Source of the DNA: Yponomeuta sedellus
Lineage: Eukaryota; Arthropoda; Insecta; Lepidoptera; Yponomeutidae
NCBI GenBank assembly: GCA_934045075.1
Contig: OW203740.1
Coordinates: 17,187,878-17,251,877 of the forward strand
Length of the DNA: 64,000 bases
Reading direction: 5' to 3'
This document shows, in pieces, positions 53,631-64,000 of this stretch (position 1 is its first letter; every line of letters begins with the position of its first letter). The translations under genes were made by a program, and so were the position numbers. The notes beneath the pieces were generated by a model. It ran no database searches, was not told the origin of the DNA, and saw only the letters and a list, made by a program, of their open reading frames with translations.

Positions 53631-54000
53631 TGGCCTGACTAATCGGGTACGCAATGTACCATTAAACTGTGCATTGCAGTTTCATGGACCGAGACTGTGC
53701 ATGTTTGGAGCGGCTAGGCATCAATCAGCGAGCTCTTCAGATTGATTGGCAAATCCTTTCACTACGATGTCTTCGAAACGGAAAATATTTCACGTATTTC
53801 AAACAGTTTCAAAACAGTTCGACCTATAGATTGACCAGCGACGCCTAAAGTGATTTCTGCGGTGTCCAATTGTTAAGAGGAGAAAGTTACTTACTAGGTT
53901 TCACTTTTTCGTTTCACTAGGTTTCGCGAATCACATTCGTTACTGATATACTTATTACGTTTTATGAATTATTCTGTTATATAAATTTATAAACTAGGGG

Positions 54001-54330
54001 GCGAGCACCCTGCGCGCTTACGCGCGCCAATTAACAGCCGCACCGAGCTTCTCTCTCCGCGGCGCTTGGCTAAGGGCCTCGCTAGAGACTTGTTGTAGTG
54101 AATTGTTGCATGGGGACATATATGGTCTCGGGCTTTAGCCTCGGCCTGGACCGAGCTCGCCGCGGCGGAGTTTCTCGTGCCCGCTTCACCGAGCTCGGCC
54201 CCCGACCTCGTAAGTTTGCCCCTTCTCACTTTTGCGCTGGTACTTGTGTGCCGTAACCTGAATGGTCTCAGCCTTAAGCCTCGGCCTGGACGGAGCTCGG
54301 CCTTCAGCCTCGCCGCGGCGTGTTTCCGTG
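54001..54330. repeat. GC-rich patch with internal repeat
   Basis: Two ~60-bp blocks ('gcctcggcctggaccgagct' and 'gcctcggcctggacggagct') ~150 bases apart. Class unknown; frames here are shadows of base composition. Confidence 0.6.
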
Positions 54331-54832
54331 ATTTTTACTGACGGATTTTTAATCGCGTATTGGTTTGGTTGGGGCGCGATTTTTTTCGCACCGCGTGCAT
54401 ACTCATACATATTATATATCTCACCCATTTTTGCGGGAAAAAACCACACGGTGAAATATCCTCAAAAAATGAAAATAGTTATGCCACATTCCGCATCATA
54501 ACATCACCCTGTATACCCGACCTTAATTTAGTTGGCGTTCTAACCTAATCAAGAACCTAGGTTCTCTAACTAAACATGTGAAATACAACAGCTGTTATTC
54601 TAGTCCATCCAGCCAAATTGGTAACCAACTTTGATCAAAATATCGCAGTTGAAGTCGCAAATGCATCCTAAATGGCAAAGAGATACGTGTCATTTTCCCT
54701 TGTATATGCTTTAGATATTCTTTAAAGAAAAACCCAGCTTGTTATCCTCCAAAAAATTGATGTAGACTAAACAACATAAGCCGCTAAGCCTCACGTACAC
54801 ACGATGGCTAATCAATTTCTATATTGTATTGT
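54331..54832. other. unassigned stretch
   Basis: Nothing recognised. Confidence 0.4.
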
Positions 54833-55165
54833 AACTAGCTGGTGCCCGCGACTTTGTCTGCGCAGGATAAGTAGTTCGAGTTACTTGTATTAGTAAGGCG
54901 TAAAAAAGGTTTCGGCAGCACAATTTTGGCAGCACACGCCAGAATAGCTCGCAAATGATAGATTTTTTCCTTCTTACTAAAAATTTATCGTCATATTTTG
55001 AACAATTCACACAATATCATTATAAACATGCCTATGTATTATTTATTCTGATGTATAAACTATATTATTGTAAAGTTTCATTAGAATCCATTCAGTACTT
55101 GAAAAAGTAACAAGAGTTCATCCATAGTTACTTCCAAACTTTCGCGTTTATAATATTAGTAGGAA
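54833..55165 (-). repeat. dispersed repeat H, long copy
   Basis: Inverted; runs between the complements of 'gactttgtctgcgcagg' and 'aactttcgcgtttataat' ends. Confidence 0.6.
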
Positions 55166-55334
55166 GTAGTTTCAAACATAACGGATTAAACTTTGTGTCA
55201 ACGAAATGTGACGATAAATATAGCGTCTAGTGGCACCTTCATCACACAAAATGGATGGAGGGACCACTAGGACGCTGCAGTGCCTAGAACATCGTTTTAG
55301 GTGGATTACAATGTACATGTAGATACATCTTGTT

Positions 55335-55485
55335 AGTGGTGGTTGTGCAGCGGTAAAAGGCGGCCTCACATTTGGAAGGTCATGATTTTAAATCCAAGCA
55401 CGTATTATTCCCAACGAATTTGCAGAAGCATTTACTCGCTTACTATGAAAAATGAAAGAAAACATCGTAAGGAAACCCTAGTATG
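55335..55485 (+). repeat. degraded tRNA-like SINE
   Basis: 'gtggttgtgcagcggtaa' (A-box-like), a lost B box, and the family A tail word 'aacatcgtaaggaaacc'. Confidence 0.5.
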
Positions 55486-55675
55486 TGAGGTATTTAGCGC
55501 TTGCTACGTACAATGGCTCAACTATGAGGTTAAGTTCGAGAGTATTTAAAAGTGGTTTTGCTTACAACTTCGTCTTCGTCGTCTTATATTTTTCTATTAT
55601 AATACGATATTAAGACGTCAATAGTTACTTTAAGACAGGACTTTAGTAGCCCAAAACTGTTAGGTTACGTTATAC

Positions 55676-55840
55676 TATTTTTATTTTTAATGCACGAACC
55701 CGTGCTAAGGACAATTTTAAAAACCTATTTAGAGGCTAAAAATTCCACCCATGCCGGGATTCGAGCCCGCGACCTCTGGCTATCAAAGAGCTGGCTGGAA
55801 AGAGCGCTGGCACGGATAGCCAGAGGTCGCGGGTTTATGA
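55676..55840. repeat. SINE family C, head-to-head inverted pieces
   Basis: A minus-oriented right half (to 'gacctctggctat') is followed by a plus-oriented 'gagcgctggcacggatagcc' piece, so 'atagccagaggtcgcggg' pairs with its own complement. Confidence 0.7.
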
Positions 55841-56185
55841 ATAAAATTAACTTTGGGAAGTAAAATATAACAAATAAACATATAATTCTTTAATTTAATT
55901 AATTTTGACAATAAATTACAACCATTTATCTGTAACAAAAACACAAAAATATTAATTTACTTTATTAGTAATACTGGCTGTTTTTGTATCTTTGCCTAAA
56001 AAAAAAAAGTTGATGCGCGCGCATCGCTTATTTGTGGACAAGTAAAAATAAATCCGCGCGCTTTTTCTTTTCGATGTATTGTTTTTATTTGAAAATGTCG
56101 TCAAGTAGTGATGATAACAAAGTCAGAGTTTTATTAATTTCCTCGTAAATATGTTATAAAACGTCGTATGACATACGTGCGCTTT
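55841..56185. other. unassigned AT-rich stretch
   Basis: No gene or repeat recognised. Confidence 0.4.
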
Positions 56186-56261
56186 GAAAATTACAGCCTC
56201 TACTTCCTTATAGCCCTCGCCAATGGCTCGGGCTAGTAATATCGCCTCGGCTGTAATTTTC
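56186..56261. repeat. nested inverted repeat 1
   Basis: Outer arms 56186-56198 and 56249-56261 are perfect 13-bp complements (GAAAATTACAGCC). Inner arms TAGCCC/GGGCTA surround CCCTCGCC...GGCTCGGG. Confidence 0.75.
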
Positions 56262-56399
56262 AACTTACCGCACTTATATCATAATGTACTATTACGGTTG
56301 GCGCCATTTTCCAAATAATTTTATTTTAATAAATTGCTTCATTTTTTCGCAACTGTATTAAAAATAGTCGTTCAGTGAAAATAGTCGTTCAGTACACGT

Positions 56400-56518
56400 G
56401 CGGAACCGTCATTGCAACTTGTTCCGACTGTCAACCCTCGCCTTCGGCTGCGCCTCGGCTCGGGTAGACATTTGTCGGAACTCTTTGCAATGACAGCCTT
56501 TCCGCGCTTGTAATGAAA
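56400..56518. repeat. nested inverted repeat 2
   Basis: Arms with 'gtcattgcaactt' and 'aagagttccgac'-type complements of ~35 bp, imperfect, around the same CCCTCGCC...GGCTCGGG centre as 56186-56261. Confidence 0.7.
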
Positions 56519-56639
56519 TATACTTTTTAGTAACATAATTGTAAGTGGGTGAGAAACAAGTGGGCTAAGTTGTGTACCAAGTGTAAGTTTTTTATTAGTT
56601 TATTTATTCAGAAAATATGGTTCTCTATCAATCTATTTA

Positions 56640-56875
56640 TTTAGATGACAATGAGGTTTGGAATTATAGCCAGTACAATGTATGAGTTCTATGTTTATAA
56701 TAATTATGTAAACTATGTTAATTAAGGACTTTGAAAAGACTAAGTTTGGAGGTTATTTGTCCATTTTTTCTCCAAAATGATCTAGATTTTGAAATGGACA
56801 CCTAGTTTGGATTGTAACGTTCATTAAAACGCAACTTCTGCGCTACTTTGAATAAAACCTTTTCATTTCATTTCT
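56640..56875 (-). repeat. dispersed repeat F
   Basis: Inverted copy, complete. Confidence 0.7.
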
Positions 56876-56977
56876 ACATAAACCTATTTCTTTATTTACT
56901 ACATAATTAACTACGATAACTTAAATATTCATAATAATAATAATTGATGATAAAAATGGAACTAAACCTAAAACATT

Positions 56978-57307
56978 TTAATTTAAATAAAATATTTGAG
57001 CCAGATCGCTGTCGGGCGGCAGAGTACCAAGAAGGCTGGCGGCATTGCCTCGCTGTATGGCTAGGCTTATCCTTTGGCCAAAGTAAGCACCAGCCCTCGG
57101 GTCTCCTGAAGCGTCGACTAGGCGCGACGAGATCTCCTTAAAGAGAAGTCTCGCCTGCGGACCCCATGGCCCCAGAGTCTCGACTCTGAAAGGCACAAAT
57201 ATACAGCCCTGCCCTATGGCTGCATATTTGTGTCTCTTATTCGACACTGCGTTGGACGCCGCCGCCCCCGCAAGAAAGGATGATAATAATAAGAGCGTTT
57301 CATCCAA
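56978..57307 (-). pseudogene. C-terminus of a reverse-transcriptase-type element protein
   Basis: A 109-residue frame with FVPFRVETLGPWGPQA at ~36-51, then SSRLVDASGDPRAGAYFGQR, QRGNAASLLGTLP and the terminal FYLN. Relative of 10268-10456. The FVPxxVETxGPWG...GQRISxAIQRGN order is a pattern I know from the C-terminal ends of animal element polyproteins associated with reverse transcriptase. The frame starts abruptly, so it is a 5'-truncated insertion whose AT-rich tail runs towards 56880. Confidence 0.6.
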
Positions 57308-57445
57308 ATAGTTGTCAAACTGCGTAGCAGTTTGTTGGCGGACAGATGTGTTCTTGTAACAAATATACTTTTTGACATGTAGTTTAAAAACCTAAAATAA
57401 AATAAAAAAATATGAATTTATTTATCTTCTACTATATATAGTTTT

Positions 57446-57630
57446 TACTATGCCAGAGGCCTTATGGGCGGCTTGATAACTTCTGACAGCAAGGCCCGCC
57501 ACTATTTTACAATCCTCCACCAACCCGAAATTGGTCTCTGTGATGGAGTATGGCTTAACCTACCTGCGATGCAGGAAAAGACTCGTGCCCCAGCAGTAGG
57601 CACTTATAAAGAGTTGATATCATCGTTTTT
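57446..57630 (+). repeat. 5S-headed SINE, head-truncated
   Basis: Sense body and end ('gagttgatatcatcg'), head missing. Confidence 0.7.
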
Positions 57631-58616
57631 TTTTTATTGCTAAAATAATACTATTTACTCATTTACAAATTACATCTTAATGTAAACTAACTCTGTTTAA
57701 TGTAAACTCTGTGTGTTGGTATAGTCGACAGCAAATCGTCCATCACAATCTGTCAGGTGATTCCCATTCGTAACCTTCCAACAAAAATGAAAAGTAGACA
57801 AGATGTGCACACAATCGAGAGCACATTAACCCACCAACTCGATTATTTATCAATGTGCCTTCGTGTGTGCTACGCTCGCACTGTAAACACGTAAGTTCTG
57901 TAATAAAAGGCAAGGTAGACCGTGTCTGTGGGGCTACAGCGGCGCAGCAACCGAAAGGTTTATTCCATTAACACCCAAATTTATATGAACGTTTAAAAAT
58001 GCACGATTACATTTGCTTTTTTCTTGATAGTGAGATTTAGTTTATTTGTTTCGTACTTATTTTTGTAAGGTATTTTATAAAACGATTACTTTTTTTATTT
58101 ATTTATACGAAAACAGTCTTACAAAAAATATTTATAGTCTTATGGAGAAATATTCGGAATTTACTATGTTGTTTTCCGAATTTATATTTTTTTTATAAAA
58201 CAAATCCGTTGAAAAAATAACTGACTGCAAGGCTAACTAAAAGAATATTTGTCAGGCAAGTCAGCTGAGTAAGCCGTAGATTCATTAAGTATATTAAGAC
58301 GTCACCTTCACATAAGGTCCTTTATATATACTTTTATTTCTTTATTTGGTACAGTAGCAATTAAAGTGATGTTATTTAAAAATTTACCAACGTAAATGTA
58401 GCTTTTATATCACAAATCATGACAAATAAAGTTGCAAATCAGCAGAGAGTAGTTTTACTTTTGATTAACACTAATGCTATGACCTGCCCCCGATCAAGCA
58501 CCTATAAAAAACTTTTCTATACATTTAAATTTTCGCCAATGTGGTGCAGTTTACGGGTTGGACAAGTTTAGTCGATTGGACACTCGAATTTTAGTAGTGC
58601 GAAAAGAGATCTCTGA
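57631..58616. other. unassigned AT-rich stretch
   Basis: No gene or repeat recognised in ~1 kb. Confidence 0.4.
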
Positions 58617-58725
58617 ACACTTGTATCACATCAAAATAGTACATTATGATACAAGTGTGCGAAGTTGGTCATTACAGTCGAGGCGGTATTGCACCGGCGG
58701 CTGTAATAGAGCCAAGACTGTAATG
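58617..58725. repeat. two adjacent inverted repeats
   Basis: ACACTTGTATCA at 58617-58628 pairs exactly with 58647-58658. CATTACAGTC at 58670-58679 pairs exactly with 58716-58725, around a 'ggcggctgtaat' centre. Confidence 0.75.
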
Positions 58726-59328
58726 AACAAAGAAAAAAAAGTTTGAATTTTTTTAAGACAATTGCGGTCTTAAACAACATCAATTTATGAAATCACGTCC
58801 GTTTTTTCGTATTTTCCGACTTGGATATACTGTATACTGCCAATAATATAATCTTTTTTATACATTTCAATAGATTTAGGCTAGGAAATACTTAGACTGT
58901 AAAATTTAGACAACGCAGCATGTTTGTAAGATTTTTTTATAACACCGTTTTGCCAAAATATGCGAAACAAATTATAGCCTACGACTTCGACTGAAATAAT
59001 ATTAGCGTCCACCCCTATGCAAGGAATGTCATATTTTCAGATTCTGAAGGTCAAATTAAGGTGACTCATAAGTGAGTATGATGTGAACGACGAAGTGAAT
59101 GTGATCTTACTGCATCGACATGCTGATTTTCATTAACGTACATGAGTTTCTTTAAAAGTGATTGCGATTAAACTTATGTACGGTAACAAAGGTAGTAATA
59201 CGATGCGAGTCGCACGTTTTCAATGTCAAGAGTCGTGATATTTAATCAAATTTCTGTGAAATTTTGATATTTTAGCGCGACACATTTTAGCGGCATATGA
59301 AAATTTAAATATATCCACTGTTAAACAC
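58726..59328. other. unassigned AT-rich stretch
   Basis: Nothing recognised. Confidence 0.4.
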
Positions 59329-59373
59329 CTCCACCTTGCACATACCACTTGTAGTGGGATGTGCAAGATGGAG
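59329..59373. repeat. hairpin, 20-bp stem
   Basis: CTCCACCTTGCACATACCAC pairs with the following 20 bases with two mismatches across a 5-base loop. Confidence 0.75.
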
Positions 59374-59410
59374 TAATAATACTGATTCTTTTATAATAAT
59401 TCTTCTTCTT

Positions 59411-59940
59411 TTTTTAGGGTTCCGTACCTCAAAAGGAAAAAACGGAACCCTTATAGGATCACTTTGTTGTCCGTCTGTCCGTCCGTCCGTCCGTCTGTCA
59501 AGACCCTTTTTCTCAGGAACGCGTGGAGGTATGAAGCTGAAATTTATATCAATTACTCAGGTCTACTGTCCCTTGAAGCTGTGAAAAAATCAAACTTCTA
59601 AGCCAACGCAATCAAAAGATACAGCCGTTTATGCCGCAAATTTTCGACACTTGCAAGGGAATCAAAACCTACAGGGTGCTTCCCGTAAACTCAGAATCTT
59701 GAAATTTGGTACGAAGCAACGTCTTATAGCATAGATAAAGGAAAAATTACGAAAACCATAAATTTTTAGTTACATCACATAATATATATTTTTTTAATAA
59801 TTTTAAACTTACTACCCATTTCCTCATAAACGCGTAGAGGTATTAAATTGAAATTCATACCAAATACTCAGGTCTATAATACAGGTTTGTACGGAACCCT
59901 CGGTGCGCGAGTCTGACTCGCACTTGGCCGGTTTTTTTTA
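59411..59940 (+). mobile_element. lepidopteran non-autonomous repeat (GGGTTCCGTACCTC type)
   Basis: Starts 'agggttccgtacctcaaaag' and ends '...ctcgcacttggccgg' plus T run. The short ends AGGGTTCCGTAC and GTACGGAACCCT are inverted (59416 and ~59889). Contains a (GTCC)n run at 59469-59500. I recognise the wording as widespread in moth genomes; its transposition class is unknown to me. Confidence 0.7.
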
Positions 59941-60445
59941 TAATCATTGAAAATGCTGGACTTGTACATTAATTTGTCATGTAATTCCTAGTGTACATAA
60001 TATAAAGAATATTATAATATCTATCTAAACATATATAAAATGTAGTATATTATTTGTTGAAAACCGTGTTGGTATTAAGATATCTCTTCCAACGTGGAAA
60101 AACGAGGAATACTCCTTCCAAATAAATGGTAATATTTAATAAAGGATAATATTTCTTATACACCAGCTAGTAGTTAGATGTGTTACCCTAGGAAGGCAGG
60201 AGAAGAATAACCCGTCCAAATAAAAGGGAGCTGCGGCTTCAGAGACAGTAGTTCGACAGTAGAGATAACGCTCGGGGAATTTTAATTTGACGGTACATTT
60301 AATTGTGTTGATTATTGTCTGCCTCTAATAAGTAAGGGGACGTATTGATGACATCTGGGCTTATTAGACTTAGGGACTACCTGAAACCAACTAGCGCCAT
60401 CATGGAAAAACAAATCATACATTATTTTTATTCGAATTATTTATT
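59941..60445. other. unassigned stretch
   Basis: Nothing recognised. Confidence 0.4.
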
Positions 60446-60785
60446 CTGAAAGAGGATGTAGTGACTAGAATTGAGAAAGGAATGTTGCGTTGGTTTGGAC
60501 ATGTGGAGAGGATGAAGGAAGAAAGATTGACGAAACAAATATATATTGCAAACGTGAGTGGACGGGCTGGTAAGGGACGTCCCAGGCGGATAAACATCAA
60601 CGAAATAGGGGATGTATTAGCAAAAGGGAAAGATAAAAAGTACCCGAAACTGGTGTGCGTGCATGCAACGACTTATGAACGTTTATGAAGCGAAGGTGAT
60701 TTGTCAGGATCGTGGCAAGTAGCAGTCCCTGGTCTCTGCCTACCGCTCTGGGATACAGGCGTGAAGTTATGTGTGTATGTATTTA
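60446..60785 (+). pseudogene. RTE-like LINE ORF2 C-terminus and 3' tail
   Basis: The frame 60461-60688 gives MLRWFGHVERMKEERLTKQ, then VSGRAGKGRPRRININEIGD. The RWFGHVERM...GRPRR pattern is the usual C-terminal end of RTE-clade endonuclease-reverse transcriptases, which copy their RNA at the target site. Only ~75 residues are kept (5' truncation). The tail ends in a few TATG units at ~60770-60782. Confidence 0.78.
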
Positions 60786-61306
60786 TTAAAGACTACTAAC
60801 AGTGCGTCGTACAATTATTTCTTGATCTATTCATCATCACCATCATAGCGTACTATGACCCCACAGAGAGGTACGGGTCTCTTCCCTGAAGAAGGTCTTG
60901 AGAAAACTTGATCTATTACTTTTAGTTATTCTAGTATTTGCACCTACGAGTATTATAAGCATCCTCCGCATTCACTAAAAGTATTTATTTTGAAAAAGTA
61001 AGTAAATAAAAAACACAAGCAATAGACAAAAGTTACATTATATTTCGGAGGAGTAGCCAAAATATTTTTGGGGTTTTAATTTCTTCTAACTTTGATTTAC
61101 AATGCGATTTTGCAACAAAAAAATTAGAATAATTTTCAACACCCTGTGCCATGGTTACGAGGCAAGGATGTCAAAAACATGGAAATATACGCGGACTGAG
61201 GTAAAGGACTTTGGGGTAACACTTTTCCAAGAAAATCTTTCTTACAACGAAGTAAAAAAATTACGTAATTTAAACGTAATTGTTTTACTTTGTTATAGGA
61301 AAGATT
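60786..61306. other. unassigned stretch
   Basis: A ~45-base piece at 60849-60900 resembles the end of the 5S-headed SINE (antisense). The rest is unassigned. Confidence 0.4.
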
Positions 61307-61510
61307 CGCGATACTCATACATAGTTATATATCAAACGGGTCTAATCGCAATTATTTATTAGGTAAAACGTAGTTACCGAGAGAACAGAAGAGAAGTAAG
61401 AGTGTACCCGAGACCACGGCAACAGTAACGCTGCCGAAACGTCGGGAAATAAGGTAATTACGCTTTACCTAATAAATAATCGCGATCAGACCCGGTTAAT
61501 ATATAACTAC
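61307..61510 (+). repeat. Penelope-like 3' tail element with 12-bp target duplication
   Basis: ATAGGAAAGATT occurs at 61295-61306 and 61511-61522, defining a 204-bp unit. It has inverted ends and the hairpin GGCA...TGCC-GAAACGTCGGG. From ~61409 the plus frame reads uninterrupted (TRDHGNSNAAETSGNKVITL...), typical of Penelope C-terminal wording. It is a short internally rearranged or 5'-truncated copy. Confidence 0.65.
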
Positions 61511-61739
61511 ATAGGAAAGATTTTCTTTACACCGCTTATTCATTAGTGCATGAGTGCTTAGAGTATGGCAGACGAGGCAGCTGACTGATTAGCTGCAAGG
61601 GATCATTAAGACCCGACACCGGTGCGTCAAAATTACACGCGAATTTATTTTACACTTCCATCGAGATATTGAAACTTGGCTCACTTGGTTTTCGCCCCAC
61701 ATCAGAAAAAGACAAAAAACTTTTTTTGATTTACACTTT

Positions 61740-61920
61740 GAGGCTATAAACGTCCTACTGCAGGTCTTAGGCCTTCTTCCAGAGAAAGAGAGAGAGAGAG
61801 AGAGAGAGAGTATAGATTTAATAACCACGCCCGCCTATTACATAGAACAAAGTCAAAGTACATGCCGGTATTCAAACCCAAGACCTTTCGGATGTCAGAC
61901 CGTTGCAACCACTCCGCTAC
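61740..61920 (-). repeat. tRNA-like SINE with (CT)n insert
   Basis: Minus strand: degenerate head ('gcggagtggttgcaac', 'gggtttgaatacc'), a body, a (CT)n/(AG)n run at 61783-61810 and the tail word 'gcagtaggacgtttatag'. Confidence 0.5.
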
Positions 61921-62204
61921 TTTTAATAATGTAAAAGACCAATTTAAAAGGTCAATGAAGAACTAGAAGAAATCCTGTATAAACATTTGCATGCATATAT
62001 GCGGTGGGCATCGCTGCTTAGTGTTGTGCGGGCCAGCTGCAATAGCATTCTGAGCATCATAACAGGCCGCTTAGATGCCACACGTCAGTATGCCAGCCTC
62101 CATATACCATCTGAGGCGTACTGTGAAATGTAATTTTTAACGTTATGTTTTTAGCTTTAGGCACTGACATGTATAATTTAAGGCGACTACCTAAAATGAC
62201 TTTG

Positions 62205-62345
62205 ACATACATACATACATACATAACCTCACGCCTGTATCCCAGAGGGGTAGGCAGAGACCAGGGACTGCCACTTGCCACGATCCTGATAGATCACTTT
62301 CGCTTCATCAACGTTCATAAGTCGTTGCATGCACGCACGCCGGTT
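62205..62345 (-). repeat. RTE-like LINE tail
   Basis: Inverted copy of the 60660-60780 tail beginning with TATG units at 62207-62225. Confidence 0.7.
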
Positions 62346-62760
62346 CCGGCTTTGGCATGCTGAGAAAAACAAAAAAAAATATTTAAATACCACGGAGTGA
62401 ATGTGTTGTATTCATATTTTGTTATATGTTTACCGCTGAGAAGTAGTTCTGGATTTTAACGCACTTTGACTAAACACATTCAATAAATCTCGCTATTTGA
62501 CAGCCTTGCTGTTAAAAAAAGTAAAAGAATGACAAAGTTACACACTCTGGCATTACACATTCGTAGCATATTTGTATGTGCAATACAAATATTAATAATT
62601 GATTTATTTTATTTGCTGGTATTACAGCTGGGTGATTTACACATAATAAAATCTTATAGTGAATTACATGTAAGATTGTATTTTTCACTAGTAATCACTG
62701 GTAACGAGGAATAAGCTTTATTGCAATCTTGGTATTGATTTTAAAGTTTGATGTTTTTTT
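62346..62760. other. unassigned AT-rich stretch
   Basis: Nothing recognised. Confidence 0.4.
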
Positions 62761-63036
62761 ATGCGCCTTCAAGGGCAAAGTCTGAAAGTTTTGAAAGCGT
62801 CTGTTGCTTTCAGACGCTTTCAAACTGTAGGTGGCCAACACAATGTAAATACTAAAATTAAACATAAACTTTCGTTCCTAAGATTTAGGCTGACTAATAC
62901 ATTCTTCACGGGGCACTGTATATGTTTTTATAATAAAATTCCTGATGATATATTAATCTTCCCTGAAACGCAGTTCAAAAAATATCCAAAGTACCCGTTG
63001 TGTCTAAAGGGCTACTTTATAACCTTCATTAAGTAA
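62761..63036 (+). pseudogene. LINE ORF2 C-terminal-like fragment
   Basis: A 91-codon frame ending ...FYNKIPDDILIFPETQFKK, then a short K-rich end. The FYNKIPDDI...F-x2-LCLKGYF pattern resembles the last ~40 residues of a non-LTR retrotransposon protein that I have seen often in insects. The N-terminal third is a hairpin (62787-62826) and is probably not coding. Confidence 0.45.
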
Positions 63037-64000
63037 TTTTGAGTAAAAAATTTTGATTAATTGATTTCCCAGACCTCCGTTAGAGACTGGCTTTGGGACC
63101 AGTCTTCGTGGGACGAGTTACCCGCGGAGCCGTTTACACGTTACGTCCTATAGCGCCGCGATACGCGCGGCATGACGAGCGTACGTTTTCCCGTAATTTA
63201 ATACAGCGTTTACCCGCCGAAATGTGTCGCCTACTTGAGATGATATTTCCCTTTACGAGCCCTTAATAAACGTGCTCAGTGACACTGGTGCCATCTAGCG
63301 GTGGAACCTGAAGACTGTATCTACTTAGCAGCGTGACACAAAAAGACGGCTTTAGTTTCATCCATTTGTATAATCCACGAACGCGTGAAATACGATGGAG
63401 CCAGGCTTGTTCAAGCGAATTTGATATTTTTATTTTAGGAAGCCATAATGCATAACTATATATAATTAAAATAACATATGTATATTACAATACTCTTTGT
63501 CTAAGAAAAGTCTAGGCTACACAAAAAATGTTTATAATTGAATTTTGTCGAAAGGAATTTATTGAAAAGATAGTCAATAATGCACAATCACATAATTCGT
63601 AGACAAATGAAACAGCCAATAATGTATTGACAATATCGATATCGAACACAAATTGTTGTCAGTACGTAAAAGGTACAAAGAACTTTTATTATAGACCACG
63701 GGGACAGTTTGATTGAACTCTTGTCAACCAACAATGAAGTGAAACTTCCAGTTGTCTCAAATCCTGGAACGTTCTGTCGCGAAGGTACCATTCCTCTGTT
63801 AAATTATCTTTATCACAAAGTAACAAGAACTCCTCCACGGCAATAAATCTCACCTTTATTTCGTGAGGCATAAGCTGCATTTTGCCGCGTGCGTAGAGAC
63901 GAAAGTAATGTGGGCTGTATTAATTTTTCCCTGTAGCGTGATTTTGTGAACGCGTTACGACAAACTCTGTGAGCGGTTTCAAGGTTGAAAGGGTCCAGTT
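63037..64000. other. unassigned end region with a 63-codon frame
   Basis: The minus-strand frame 63689-63880 has a fairly protein-like composition (EEWYLRDRTFQDLRQLEV) and could be an exon or a decayed element fragment. I recognise no family and see no paired splice sites that would support it. GC-richer DNA at 63080-63240 is also unassigned. Confidence 0.25.

Overview
This is nuclear DNA of an insect, most probably a moth or butterfly (Lepidoptera). I found no host protein-coding gene that I can defend, no rRNA operon, no CRISPR array and no bacterial features. The sequence is AT-rich and consists almost entirely of mobile elements and their remnants: two classes of LTR retrotransposon, RTE-like and other non-LTR (LINE) tails, Penelope-like (PLE) tails, tRNA-headed SINEs, a 5S rRNA-headed SINE, foldback elements and one long satellite array. 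The lepidopteran assignment is inference. It rests on repeat types I recognise as common in moths (for example the one at 59411-59940) and on a SINE head close to insect 5S rRNA.

Layout. 1-13083: scattered SINEs, foldback elements and LINE/PLE ends, with a near-perfect 288-bp inverted repeat at 9192-9479. 13084-20101: a complete BEL/Pao retrotransposon on the minus strand (236-bp LTRs that look identical, 5-bp target duplication, tRNA-Trp primer site, Gag and Pol), broken by one in-frame TAA inside Gag. 20102-21680: a palindrome and three dispersed repeats. 21680-25957: about 4.3 kb of a 103-bp satellite whose monomers almost all carry a 14-bp palindrome. 26889-42108: two near-identical head-to-tail copies of a ~7.6-kb segment, each holding a Copia element with the same target duplication. 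The first Copia is intact (1311-residue polyprotein). The second has a 1-bp and an 89-bp deletion. 42109-64000: RTE-like tails (one grown into a ~270-bp TATG microsatellite), more SINEs of both types, a Penelope C-terminal remnant, foldback elements and unassigned AT-rich DNA.

How the parts relate. BEL and Copia encode everything needed for their own reverse transcription and integration. The SINEs encode nothing and must borrow a LINE machinery; long target duplications (12 bp around the 49519-49876 copy) fit target-primed reverse transcription by a LINE. The points I find most worth a second look are the 5S-headed SINE family with two head variants, the tandem duplication whose breakpoint is an AT-rich palindrome, the palindromic satellite, the long hairpin at 9192-9479, and a conserved hairpin linked to the Penelope tails.
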